Part shown: piece by piece, positions 56,022 through 64,000 of the stretch
How the letters are laid out: each line of letters opens with the position of its first letter
Position numbering within the stretch: position 1 is the first letter of the stretch
Assembly: GCF_003957375.1 (NCBI RefSeq)
Contig: NZ_CP025473.1
Coordinates: forward strand, 1,451,501-1,515,500
Source: Enterococcus mundtii
GTDB lineage: Bacteria > Bacillota > Bacilli > Lactobacillales > Enterococcaceae
DNA length: 64,000 bases
Direction of reading: 5' to 3'
Notes under the pieces: generated by a model
Database searches by the model: none
What the model was told of the DNA's origin: nothing
Seen by the model: only the letters and a program-made list of their open reading frames with translations
Made by a program: the position numbers and the translations under genes

Positions 56022-56780
56022 CTACCTTTTTAGAGAAATTTTTTCATTGGTTGCTAAAAGACGTAAATAAGCAGACCACACCTCATCTGGGATGTCGACA
56101 TGACCGATAAATCCCGTTCCATTAGGTCCATAACCTTGGGCATCATCTTTCAAACGAACCATTTCTCCAAATACTAAGGCTTGGAAATAATCAGAGGGCC
56201 ACAAGTCATTTAGTCTTTGATCAGAGAAGTTAAATCCCTTGGTACTTTCTGTCACTTGTGGAAGTATCGGTACATAGTTATAAAAATGGACAGACTCATT
56301 GCCCCATTCCTTCTCAAAAGTCGCCTTTGTTCGTCGTTGCAAGGTGGGATCATTCATCAAAAGAACACGTTCAGGTAATGGGCCCTGTGCTTTTAATAAA
56401 TTGTAAGAAAATGAAGCATTCTCGCCACAATTGGTTGACTTCGTTTCTGACAATAGTGCCTGTTCAGGTAACCTATATTTTTCAAGCAAATAGTGGGCAC
56501 AAATCTCACTTTCACTTAAACCTTGTTCAAATAAGAATCCTTGTTTTTCAAAATTTTTATAGAGATACTTTGTCGCATGTCCGATCCCACCAACTAAAAC
56601 GATTTGCGCGACCTGCTGGCTCAAGTAAGCCTTTGCTACTTCATCTAATAGGATCGGCAGACAATTCCCAGCCAGAATCAGTGTTGGTGCTTTTAGTTCC
56701 GAACACTCCTGTGGGTCAGGGTCTGCTAAAAAATCCAATAAGCAATTCCAGTCTGCAATTCTTGATGGTTCACCTGTCAT
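56022..56780 (-). CDS. YdcF/SanA (DUF218) family protein
   Basis: 252 residues with LILAGNCLPILLDEVAKAYL, VLVGGIGHATKYL, SETKSTNCGENASFSYNLLK and VLLMNDPTLQRRTKATFEK, the DUF218 pattern. No membrane segment, unlike SanA. Function unknown; SAM or nucleotide binding has been suggested for the fold. ATG 56780 follows GAGGAGAGGACC. Confidence 0.8.
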   Translation of the reverse strand: MTGEPSRIADWNCLLDFLADPDPQECSELKAPTLILAGNCLPILLDEVAKAYLSQQVAQIVLVGGIGHATKYLYKNFEKQGFLFEQGLSESEICAHYLLEKYRLPEQALLSETKSTNCGENASFSYNLLKAQGPLPERVLLMNDPTLQRRTKATFEKEWGNESVHFYNYVPILPQVTESTKGFNFSDQRLNDLWPSDYFQALVFGEMVRLKDDAQGYGPNGTGFIGHVDIPDEVWSAYLRLLATNEKISLKR

Positions 56781-56801
56781 TCTGGTCCTCTCCTCATACA
56801 A

Positions 56802-57269
56802 TTATTCAACATCCACGTACGTGGTTTCTTTCCATACCAATCGTCCTCTACAACGCCCACACAAATAGCGATCTGTATTGATTTTCCTTTTACGATAAAT
56901 CCATTCAGCACACTTTTGGCATTGATATCCTTCGATTTTTTGCTTTCTATTTGAAGGAATAGCAGGTGCATAACGTAAGCCACCCGTTTTTATCAATAAA
57001 TGTTTGAAATCTGAATCACGATGACGATAGCCTTTTCCGGTCAAGTGAAGATGATAATGACACAGCTCATGCTTGATTATCCCGATGATCGTTGCTTGAT
57101 CGGCTACTGCAAACATCGTCGGATTAAAATCCAAATGGTGATCATTCAAATGATACCTACCACCTGTTGTTTTCAAACGTTTGTTGAACATTGCTTGGTG
57201 CATGAACGGACGCTGGAAGCTTGTCCAAGAAATCTCTTCGACTAACTGTTGCAATTCTTCTTGTGTCAC
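56802..57269 (-). CDS. SprT-family zinc metalloprotease-like protein
   Basis: 155 residues. HELCH in GIIKHELCHYHLHLTGKGYRH-like segment is the HExxH zinc motif; a C-terminal four-Cys zinc ribbon (CQKCAEW...CGRCRGRL) follows. GTG start overlaps the tex stop by 4 bp (GTGA), so translation is coupled. tex-sprT is a common order. Biological substrate in Firmicutes unknown. Confidence 0.88.
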   Translation of the reverse strand: MTQEELQQLVEEISWTSFQRPFMHQAMFNKRLKTTGGRYHLNDHHLDFNPTMFAVADQATIIGIIKHELCHYHLHLTGKGYRHRDSDFKHLLIKTGGLRYAPAIPSNRKQKIEGYQCQKCAEWIYRKRKINTDRYLCGRCRGRLVWKETTYVDVE

Positions 57270-59446
57270 GCTTGATCCTCGTAAGGCGAAAGCATCGTCA
57301 GACTGATACGCCCTTTGTTCGTATCCACTTGTTCGATCCAAACAGTGACGACATCACCAACGGAAACCACGTCAGTTGGATGTTTGACGAATTTATTGCT
57401 TAATTTAGAAATGTGGACTAAACCATCTTGTTTCACACCAATATCGACGAATGCGCCAAAATCGATGACATTGCGAACTGTTCCTTTTAATTCCATGCCG
57501 GGTTTTAAATCTTCCATACTCAATACATCTGAACGTAAAAGTGGCGCAGGCATTTCATCTCGCATATCTCGTCCTGGTTGGGTCAACCCCTCAAGAATAT
57601 CTTTTAATGTTTCTTCACCTACTTGCACTTGTTGTGCCAAGCGTTGTAGAGAAATCTGACTTAATGTTTCAATTGCTTCTTTCGTTCCTAAATCCTTTTC
57701 AGATAATTGGTTTGCCTGTATGATCTCTTTTGCTACTGCATAACTCTCTGGATGGATCGCGGTGTTGTCCAGTACATGTTTGCCACCAGGCACACGTAGG
57801 AAACCGATTGCTTGTTCATATGCTTTTGGCCCTAAACGTGGGACCTTCTTCAATTGCGTTCGAGAAGCAAATGCACCATTTTCTTCACGATACGTTACGA
57901 TATTTTGAGCAGTCGTCTTATTTAGACCAGAAATATGTTGCAACAACTGAGGACTCGCTGTATTGACATCGACCCCTACTTGGTTCACTGCCGTTTCAAC
58001 AACAAAATCCAACTGTTCTGCTAATCTTTTTTGTGAAACATCATGTTGATATTGTCCCACGCCAACAGCCTTCGGATCGATTTTCACTAGTTCAGCCAAC
58101 GGGTCTTGTAATCTTCGAGCAATCGAAACTGCACTCCGTTCTTCGACTTGTAACTCAGGAAATTCTTTACGGGCAATATCACTTGCGGAATAGACAGAAG
58201 CTCCGGCTTCATTGACGATGGCATAAAACGCTTGATGTTTGGCTAACTTCAACTGTTCTGCCACAAATAACTCCGATTCACGGCTCGCCGTCCCATTACC
58301 GATTGCAACCATATCCACGTGGTACTGATCAATCAATTTCACAAATGCAGGACCTGCTTCGGCTCTTTTTGCTTGATTTGCCGGTTTATGCGGGTAAATC
58401 ACTTCGATCGCTAAAACCTTACCAGTCGCATCCACCACTGCTAATTTACAGCCGGTACGATAAGCTGGGTCAAATCCTAAGACAACTTTCCCTTTTAAAG
58501 GTGGTTGTAATAACAAGTTACGCAGATTTTCACCAAATATAGCGATGGCTTGCTCGTCCGCTTTTTCGGTCAATTCATTACGGACCTCCCGCTCAATCGC
58601 AGGTTGGATGAATCGTTTGTAACTATCGTGAATCGCTAAACGAACAGAACTAACAGAAGGCGAAGCTGTATCAGGAATCAATTGTTTCTCCAAATAAGTT
58701 AAAATCGCAGCTTCATCAACTGTAAGATTGACTTTCAACACTTCTTCTTTTTCTCCACGATTGGTTGCTAAGATGCGATGAGAAACAATTTTATGAATTG
58801 GTTCAGAAAACTCGTAATACATTTCATATACGCCTTTTTCATCATTTTCTTTGTTTTTGACGGTACTTTCGTATAGCCCCTTATTGTACGTATATGAGCG
58901 GACCCATGTTCTGAATTTTGCATTGTCACTTACCTGCTCTGCAATGATCTCATGGGCACCCTGTAAGGCTTCTTCAGGAGACGGAACTTCTTCAGTGACG
59001 TATTTAGTTGCTTCGGTCAAAACATCTTCAGATGAAAAGGTCAATAACCAAGTTGCTAAAGGTTCTAACCCTTTTTCTTTCGCAATCGTCGCTTTCGTTC
59101 TTCGTTTTTGTTTGTATGGACGATACAAATCCTCTACTTGTTGCATCTTTACAGATTGTGTAATACTTTGTTGTAATTCTGGAGTCAATTTTCCTTGTTC
59201 ATCAATCAAACGCAAGACTTCGGTTTTACGTTTTTCCAAATTTTCTAAATAAGCATAGCGCTCTTCAATTTCACGGATTTGTACTTCGTCCAAGCTTCCG
59301 GTCATTTCTTTACGGTAACGAGCAATAAAAGGCACCGTATTTCCTTCTGCTAATAGATTTAAAACAGTCGTCAACTGTTTTGCTTGATAATCTGCCAATT
59401 CTTTCTTTACAAGATCTAGAATCGTTGGATTTACTTTGTCTGTCAT
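57266..59446 (-). CDS. tex: Tex-family RNA-binding transcriptional accessory protein
   Basis: 726 residues. N-terminal helical domain, YqgF-like nuclease fold (VVLGFDPAYRTGCKLAVVD), tandem HhH (LQHISGLNKTTAQNIVTYRE) and a C-terminal S1 domain (GMELKGTVRNVIDFGAFVDI). Binds nucleic acid and aids transcription. GAGGC start. Its stop overlaps sprT. Confidence 0.95.
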   Translation of the reverse strand: MTDKVNPTILDLVKKELADYQAKQLTTVLNLLAEGNTVPFIARYRKEMTGSLDEVQIREIEERYAYLENLEKRKTEVLRLIDEQGKLTPELQQSITQSVKMQQVEDLYRPYKQKRRTKATIAKEKGLEPLATWLLTFSSEDVLTEATKYVTEEVPSPEEALQGAHEIIAEQVSDNAKFRTWVRSYTYNKGLYESTVKNKENDEKGVYEMYYEFSEPIHKIVSHRILATNRGEKEEVLKVNLTVDEAAILTYLEKQLIPDTASPSVSSVRLAIHDSYKRFIQPAIEREVRNELTEKADEQAIAIFGENLRNLLLQPPLKGKVVLGFDPAYRTGCKLAVVDATGKVLAIEVIYPHKPANQAKRAEAGPAFVKLIDQYHVDMVAIGNGTASRESELFVAEQLKLAKHQAFYAIVNEAGASVYSASDIARKEFPELQVEERSAVSIARRLQDPLAELVKIDPKAVGVGQYQHDVSQKRLAEQLDFVVETAVNQVGVDVNTASPQLLQHISGLNKTTAQNIVTYREENGAFASRTQLKKVPRLGPKAYEQAIGFLRVPGGKHVLDNTAIHPESYAVAKEIIQANQLSEKDLGTKEAIETLSQISLQRLAQQVQVGEETLKDILEGLTQPGRDMRDEMPAPLLRSDVLSMEDLKPGMELKGTVRNVIDFGAFVDIGVKQDGLVHISKLSNKFVKHPTDVVSVGDVVTVWIEQVDTNKGRISLTMLSPYEDQA

Positions 59447-59580
59447 TAAATAGCCTCTTTTCTAAGTCGAAATCGATTCCTACTACGGTTTATTCATTAA
59501 AAAGCAAGAATCAAAAAATCATACTGATTTATTTTAGCATAGATTCTGGTAATTCTAAATGTAACTAAACAGTGTCTAGA

Positions 59581-59715
59581 ACAAAAATAAAATTCATTTT
59601 TGTTTTTAATTTGAAAATGTATAATCGGTTTTCCAAAAACTGACCTTCAGGACTAAGCTAAAAAGCCCAAAAATTTGAAGAACAAATTTCGGGTTTCTCG
59701 GCTTATTTATCAGAA
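59581..59715. repeat. intergenic repeat element, copy B (after metallophosphatase)
   Basis: Related along its length to copy A at 49879-50013, with the hairpin at 59654-59705 and the core AAAATTTGAAGAACAAATTTC. Ends the metallophosphatase gene on the minus strand. Confidence 0.65.
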
Positions 59716-59745
59716 CTATACACTTTTATCAAAAACTTTTTCTGA

Positions 59746-60483
59746 TCAATCACGTGGTTGCCATGGTCCTTGATTGTTTTGATACTCGATATCTTGGATG
59801 ATTCCAGTTGGTTCAAAAACGACACCATGCATCGATCCGCCAAAGACAGCCCCACCGTCGATCCCGATTTTCTGATCTTGTATCCACAAATCAGTTGTCT
59901 GCATATCTCCATGGAGTAACGGCGTGATCGTATGACCAAATACGATCGTCTTATCAGTCCGATTCTTATGCTCATGAAAAGGCTCTCTAATCCATAAAAA
60001 ATCTCCAGGGCTAGTATCACGCCAATCTTTTTTAGTTAGATCAACACCCGCATGGACAAAAAGATAGTTTTCCCATTCATAATATAAAGGCAAATTACAT
60101 AAAAAATCGACCAATTCACGATATCTTGAACGAATCATCATGGCAATCTCAGTTGGTGAATATTCTTCTGCTGCACCTGGATGCAAAAGACTTTCCATTG
60201 TTTCTCTTCCACCGTTTCTTAAGTAAGACGGATACCAGTCTTCTGGTTCTTGGAGAAACTGTAAGAAATACTCTTCATGATTGCCTCGTAAGTAGACCGC
60301 ACCAGTTTCTTTCACTAACTTCATTCCTAGTAATAAGCAATCTTTTGTTTTTGGTCCACGATCATTCAAATCACCAATCAAGACTAATTGATGAATATGT
60401 GGATCATAATGTGTTAATAGCTTTTGAAAAAGATTATAACTTCCATGGACATCACCGATTGCATAGACAAATGGTTTATTCAT
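59746..60483 (-). CDS. metallophosphoesterase (PrpA/ApaH-like)
   Basis: 245 residues. Dimetal motifs YAIGDVHGSYNLFQKLL (GDxH), IGDLNDRGPKTKDC (GDxxDRG), LRGNHEEYF (GNHE), VHAGVD and VFGHT, the PPP layout. Could act as protein phosphatase or on dinucleoside polyphosphates. AAAGGTGG start. Monocistronic. Confidence 0.88.
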   Translation of the reverse strand: MNKPFVYAIGDVHGSYNLFQKLLTHYDPHIHQLVLIGDLNDRGPKTKDCLLLGMKLVKETGAVYLRGNHEEYFLQFLQEPEDWYPSYLRNGGRETMESLLHPGAAEEYSPTEIAMMIRSRYRELVDFLCNLPLYYEWENYLFVHAGVDLTKKDWRDTSPGDFLWIREPFHEHKNRTDKTIVFGHTITPLLHGDMQTTDLWIQDQKIGIDGGAVFGGSMHGVVFEPTGIIQDIEYQNNQGPWQPRD

Positions 60484-60581
60484 GACACCACCACCTTTTC
60501 ATTTGATTATATCGCAATTTTATCCTCATAGGTAGCAACAATTTCCGAATAGTTAAGAGAAAAATCTCCTGATTTCAGATG

Positions 60582-60631
60582 AAAATGAGAGCCACGAAAA
60601 TTTGAAGAACAAATTTCATGACTCTCATTTT
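60582..60631. repeat. hairpin sharing the repeat core (after trhO)
   Basis: AAAATGAGAG...CTCTCATTTT stem enclosing CGAAAATTTGAAGAACAAAT, the same loop core as in copy B. It acts as the trhO terminator on the minus strand. Confidence 0.6.
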
Positions 60632-60673
60632 ATTTATAAACACTAACTACGTCTGCTTTGATTTTTAGAAAAA

Positions 60674-61612
60674 TTATACAAATGCTGCTAAATGAGCGTC
60701 GATTTCTTCCGCAGATAGATTTCTTTCTTTAACATAGCGATTATGCGGATGTTTAGCACATGCTACTGAACATGAGCCTAAATGTTTTTCTTCGTTTTCC
60801 ACTGAGGCTAACATTTGACGATTGCACTCTGGATTTCCACAGTTGATGTAACGTTCACAAGGAGTACCATCAAACCAGTCTTTCCCAACGATCTGCTTAT
60901 CTACGCGATTGATATCGACAGCGATACGCTCGTCAAAAACGTACATTTTGCCATCCCATAGTTCTCCTTGGACTTCTGGATCTTTACCATATGTCGCAAT
61001 CCCCCCATGCAATTGACCGACATCTTTGAATCCTTCTCTCACTAACCACCCAGAAAATTTCTCACAGCGAATCCCACCTGTACAATAAGTCACGACCCGT
61101 TTTTCCATAAATTCTTCTTTATGATCACGAATCCATTGTGGCAGTTCTCTAAAACTACGGATATCAGGACGAACTGCTCCTCTAAAATGCCCTAGATCAT
61201 ATTCATAGTCATTTCGTGCATCGATCACAACCGTATCTTCATCAAGAATCGCTTCTTTAAACTCTTTAGGCGACAAATAAGCGCCGGTCATTTCTTTTGG
61301 ATCAATGTCATCTTCTAGTTTTAGTGAAACTAATTCAGGACGCGCACGAACAAACATTTTTTTGAATGCATGACCCTCACTAGGATCAATTTTGAAAAAT
61401 GTGTCAGCAAAACGTTCATCTGCCAACATCGCTTCCATATATGCCTCAGTTTCTGCGATTGTTCCAGAAACTGTCCCATTGATCCCCTCTTCTGCGACAA
61501 GGATACGCCCTTTTAAATTTAGTGATTGACAAAAAGCAAGATGCTCTTTCGCAAAAAGTTCAGGATCTGTGATTGTTGTATATTTATAATATAGTAGTAC
61601 TTGGTAATCCAT
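60674..61612 (-). CDS. trhO: rhodanese-like tRNA U34 hydroxylase TrhO
   Basis: 312 residues. N-terminal acylphosphatase-like domain, central rhodanese domain with [15 protein letters not shown] and catalytic [17 protein letters not shown], and Cys-rich C-terminus (CGNPECNRQ...CSVACAKHP). Makes 5-hydroxyuridine at tRNA position 34. GAAGGAAG start. Full length. Confidence 0.93.
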   Translation of the reverse strand: MDYQVLLYYKYTTITDPELFAKEHLAFCQSLNLKGRILVAEEGINGTVSGTIAETEAYMEAMLADERFADTFFKIDPSEGHAFKKMFVRARPELVSLKLEDDIDPKEMTGAYLSPKEFKEAILDEDTVVIDARNDYEYDLGHFRGAVRPDIRSFRELPQWIRDHKEEFMEKRVVTYCTGGIRCEKFSGWLVREGFKDVGQLHGGIATYGKDPEVQGELWDGKMYVFDERIAVDINRVDKQIVGKDWFDGTPCERYINCGNPECNRQMLASVENEEKHLGSCSVACAKHPHNRYVKERNLSAEEIDAHLAAFV

Positions 61613-61756
61613 TTAGTTACTTCCTTCCTTCAATTCATTCCATAACAGTATAAAGAAGTATAGATGAAATGACGATATTTCTGCTTGTGTATTTTTGCGC
61701 AAGTATAGTTTACATAATATAAATATTGTAATTTATGTATTTGAAGACACAAAAAA

Positions 61757-61779
61757 ACCGACTAAAATTTCAGTCGGAG
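61757..61779 (-). terminator. terminator of the VOC-family gene
   Basis: CCGACTGAAATTTTAGTCGG followed by TTTTTTT on the minus strand. Confidence 0.85.
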
Positions 61780-61805
61780 TTCTTGCTTCATTATTAGTAA
61801 GTAAA

Positions 61806-62177
61806 TTATTTTCCTGTCACAGCAAAGTAATTGCCATCGGGATCTGCAAAATTGAATACATATTCTTCACCTACATGGACTAAATCACCTAATGTCACTG
61901 CTAATTGTTGCATCTTTTTGTATAAATCAAAAATATCCTCACTATAAAACATCAAAGAAGGTGCCCCACTCGCTGTACCTGGTGAATGCTGTTCGATAAA
62001 TTCACGATCATATAAAACAAACGCAGTACCTGCATCTTTTGATTGAGCAACCTCAATGATCAATGTACCATCCATTTCTTGACGATCCAACACAACAAAA
62101 CCGATCTGTTGCCAGAAATCTGCACTTTTTTCAACGTCATCTACGTATAACATGATTTTCATTTCATTTGTAAACAT
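61806..62177 (-). CDS. VOC-family (glyoxalase/bleomycin-resistance) protein
   Basis: 123 residues. Two beta-alpha-beta-beta-beta units: MKIMLYVDDVEKSADFWQQI and SLMFYSEDIFDLYKKMQQL, ending YVFNFADPDGNYFAVTG (metal-binding Glu region). Substrate unknown. GGAGGAA start. Monocistronic. Confidence 0.85.
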   Translation of the reverse strand: MFTNEMKIMLYVDDVEKSADFWQQIGFVVLDRQEMDGTLIIEVAQSKDAGTAFVLYDREFIEQHSPGTASGAPSLMFYSEDIFDLYKKMQQLAVTLGDLVHVGEEYVFNFADPDGNYFAVTGK

Positions 62178-62356
62178 CTATTCATTCCTCCACTTTTTTC
62201 GTCCTAGCTAGTTTAGCATAATTTATCTTATATAGAAAAGTATCTTCCTTCTTTCCTTATCACAATAAATCATTATAAGCAATTTCTGTATATTTTTTAT
62301 ATCTTCACTAGTCCAATTAGAATTGAAAAAGCTAGTTCCATCTAACTTTCAGTTAA

Positions 62357-62597
62357 TTAATTTTCAGTTAAAAACAGTGAGTGTTTCTTGAGAGAATTAA
62401 TATTATGTTTATTTATATGTGATTGATTAATTTTACTAAGAGGTTTTTTTATTTTAACATCTGATATCGCCCCACCTACCTCCTCAATCTTACCACTCTC
62501 CACCTGCTTCACACCAGTGGTCGTCAATACTTTGTAAGACGCATACGTAAAGTCTAAGACCATTAAGACTTGGCCGAGTTCGGATTCATTGATCCAT
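62357..62597 (-). pseudogene. remnant of a small gene next to a type VII effector gene
   Basis: AAGGAGAG and ATG at 62597 open only MDQ before a stop. One base over, the frame continues ESELGQVLMVLDFTYASYKV and TTTGVKQVESGKIEEVGGAI, ending normally. So a one-base frameshift lies right at the start. It follows the TIGR04197-like remnant, matching a small partner gene of LXG effector operons; family not recognised. Confidence 0.5.
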
Positions 62598-62620
62598 TAG
62601 CGTCTCTCCTTAAAAAGTTA

Positions 62621-62880
62621 TCAACTTAATTGAGCATTTAACGTAGAAAACCCTTGAGCAACAGTTTACAAATGATCAGCAGCGCCTGAGATGGCTGAAG
62701 CGATTTGTCTGGCTGAGTTTTTGACGGATGTCAGATTACTTTGAATCTCTAGATTTCCAATAAGCGTGGGACGTGTGTCATTTTGAATCGATGATACTTG
62801 GTTTAAGGGGTGGTTGCACTGGTGATTCTTGAAGTGGACTGTTGGACTTGCGAAGAATCATTGCTGAATGTTCCTCCTCG
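62621..62880 (-). pseudogene. decayed TIGR04197-family type VII secretion effector
   Basis: Minus strand: NDSSQVQQSTSRITSATTP, a frameshift, then VSSIQNDTRPTLIGNLEIQS, SVKNSARQIASAISGAADHL, an in-frame TAA, then TVAQGFSTLNAQLS and the stop. The pattern (DTxxTxxGN...S...AI...AA) matches these small WXG100-like helical effectors. One frameshift and one nonsense codon destroy it. Confidence 0.6.
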
Positions 62881-63043
62881 AATAATATAGGCTGTATAGA
62901 ACGCTTACACATTCATTATAGCAATACATAACCCTTCGGTGGATGAGAATTGTATTAGATAGTTTTTGTTACCTTATATTTTTATAGATTTTTGTATCAA
63001 TTATTTTACGTTTTCACTTTTCGGAATATATTTACAGAGTAAA

Positions 63044-63072
63044 AAAAGCGAGAGCATTTCGCTCTCGCTTTT
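63044..63072. terminator. terminator of the symporter gene
   Basis: AAAAGCGAGAG pairs perfectly with CTCTCGCTTTT; A- and T-runs on both sides make it bidirectional. Confidence 0.88.
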
Positions 63073-63084
63073 CGTTTTTTTTTA

Positions 63085-64000
63085 TTAAGCATTCACGTCA
63101 ACGACTTTTGCTTCATCTTTGATCACATCTCGATCAAGATCATTGATACGTGCACTTGTAACAATACCTGCTACCATACTACCACTTACGTTGACAGCTG
63201 TACGAGCCATGTCGATCAATGGTTCAACGGAGATAACTAAACCAACGATTGCTACTGGTAAGTTCATTGAACCTAATACGATCAATGAGGCAAAGGTTGC
63301 CCCACCACCGACACCAGCTACTCCGAATGAGCTGATTGTTACAATGGCTACAAGAAGCAAGATGAATTGAATACTAAAAACATCCATTCCAGCTGCTGGT
63401 GCAACGATTGTCGCTAGCATGGCTGGGTAAACACCCGCACAGCCATTTTGACCGATCGATAAACCAAAGCTGGCAGCAAAGTTTGCTGTGGCTTCATCCA
63501 CACCAAGCGCTTTTGTTTGTGTTTCGATATTCAATGGCAAAGCACCCGCACTTGAACGTGAAGTAAATGCAAAACTTAGTACTGGAAATGTTTTTTTCAA
63601 GTAGTCGATCGGGCTGACTTTCACACCGATCAAAATCAAGAAATGAACGATCATCACTGCAAACAATGCAAGATAAGACGCTAACACAAATTTACCTAAG
63701 TTCAAAATGGCATCAAAATCACTTGTTGCCATCACGTTCGTCATCAATGCGAACACGCCATAAGGTGTCAAACGCAAGACTAACGTCACGATACGCATCA
63801 CGATACGGTACAAGCTATCGATCATATCAGCAAAGAATGATGCTTCTTTTGGTGCTTTTCGTTTGATTCCTAAGTAAGCAACCCCAACAAATGCCGCAAA
63901 GATCACGACAGCAATCGTACTTGTTGCACGAGTTCCGGCAAGGTCTGCAAAAATATTTTTAGGAATAAATGACAAGATTTGTTGTGGGATACTTAATCCT
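63085..64000 (-). CDS. cystine/dicarboxylate-type Na+(H+) symporter (TcyP-like), partial
   Basis: About 305 C-terminal residues; the start lies beyond the window. Family motifs are present: [20 protein letters not shown] (serine-rich re-entrant loop), [37 protein letters not shown] and [11 protein letters not shown]. It belongs to the DAACS family; the QNGCAG loop and C-terminal tail favour cystine uptake (TcyP) over dicarboxylates or glutamate, but this is inference. Confidence 0.85.
   Translation of the reverse strand, partial: GLSIPQQILSFIPKNIFADLAGTRATSTIAVVIFAAFVGVAYLGIKRKAPKEASFFADMIDSLYRIVMRIVTLVLRLTPYGVFALMTNVMATSDFDAILNLGKFVLASYLALFAVMIVHFLILIGVKVSPIDYLKKTFPVLSFAFTSRSSAGALPLNIETQTKALGVDEATANFAASFGLSIGQNGCAGVYPAMLATIVAPAAGMDVFSIQFILLLVAIVTISSFGVAGVGGGATFASLIVLGSMNLPVAIVGLVISVEPLIDMARTAVNVSGSMVAGIVTSARINDLDRDVIKDEAKVVDVNA

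Noticed and set aside
1-64000. Prophage or integrative element
   Set aside because: No integrase, terminase, capsid, relaxase or transposase genes were seen; accessory genes are scattered among housekeeping genes.

Overview
The window looks like the chromosome of a low-GC lactic acid bacterium of the genus Enterococcus, most likely the E. faecium / hirae / mundtii / durans side of the genus. This rests on the gene content: a Gls24/GlsB/AmaP general-stress locus, a bile salt hydrolase, a CtsR-type clpB promoter, the Firmicute polA-mutM-coaE-nrdR-dnaB-dnaI order, AgrC-like and Mga-like regulators, and A/T-rich codon use. I cannot fix the species without a search. Most genes are on the minus strand. 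There are no rRNA genes, intact tRNAs, CRISPR arrays or insertion sequences.

Layout. 1-1.6 kb: an AgrA/AgrC-type two-component pair, cut at the window edge. 1.85-2.9 kb: a promoter and a structured leader or small RNA, then a DUF2975 membrane protein with its XRE regulator. 2.9-6.2 kb: an intact Mga/AtxA-like regulator beside a badly decayed sortase-anchored surface protein. 6.6-10.8 kb: a stress cluster (GlsB, Gls24, DUF2273, AmaP, an SDR, CorA, a HesB-like protein). 10.9-12.6 kb: two overlapping GT8 glycosyltransferases. 12.9-18.5 kb: small metabolic and accessory genes, a cold-shock protein, a tRNA-like remnant and a sunset-domain protein. 18.6-21.5 kb: a secreted GH85 endoglycosidase. 21.8-24.4 kb: a MerR regulator, then a probable Zur-controlled operon with zinc-free S14 and L32 plus two uncharacterised proteins. 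24.5-27.7 kb: a dead YxeA-like gene, a secreted C39-like peptidase and a bile salt hydrolase. 28-38 kb: lepA, an Eis-like acetyltransferase, a deoxyribosyltransferase, a YjdF-like protein, clpB under a textbook CtsR promoter, and remnants of a regulator and of a GntR/PTS locus carrying a GrdB-like open frame.

38-63 kb is mostly housekeeping: a flippase-like protein, DUF1294, a lipid kinase, pepT, a frameshifted Nif3-family gene, trmK, a lipoprotein, then dnaI, dnaB, nrdR, a CsbD-like gene, coaE, mutM and polA. After these come a Bax inhibitor-1 protein, a MaoC-like hotdog protein, murC, a YdcF-like protein, sprT and tex (overlapping), a metallophosphatase, trhO and a VOC protein. The end holds type VII secretion effector remnants and a cystine/dicarboxylate-type symporter cut by the window edge.

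Three themes stand out. (i) Host-glycan, surface and bile functions (GH85, C39 peptidase, bile salt hydrolase, decayed adhesin) are mixed with core genes. (ii) Decay is active: at least seven loci carry frameshifts, stops or deletion scars, so the strain has shed a PTS locus, an adhesin and a type VII effector set. (iii) Control by known metal, heat-shock and carbon regulators can be read directly (Zur, CtsR, possible CcpA sites). I found no clearly new defence or mobile system. The best candidates for undescribed biology are the two unknown genes in the Zur operon, the GrdB-like orphan, the 1.9 kb structured RNA, the tRNA-like remnant and a repeated terminator-like intergenic element.
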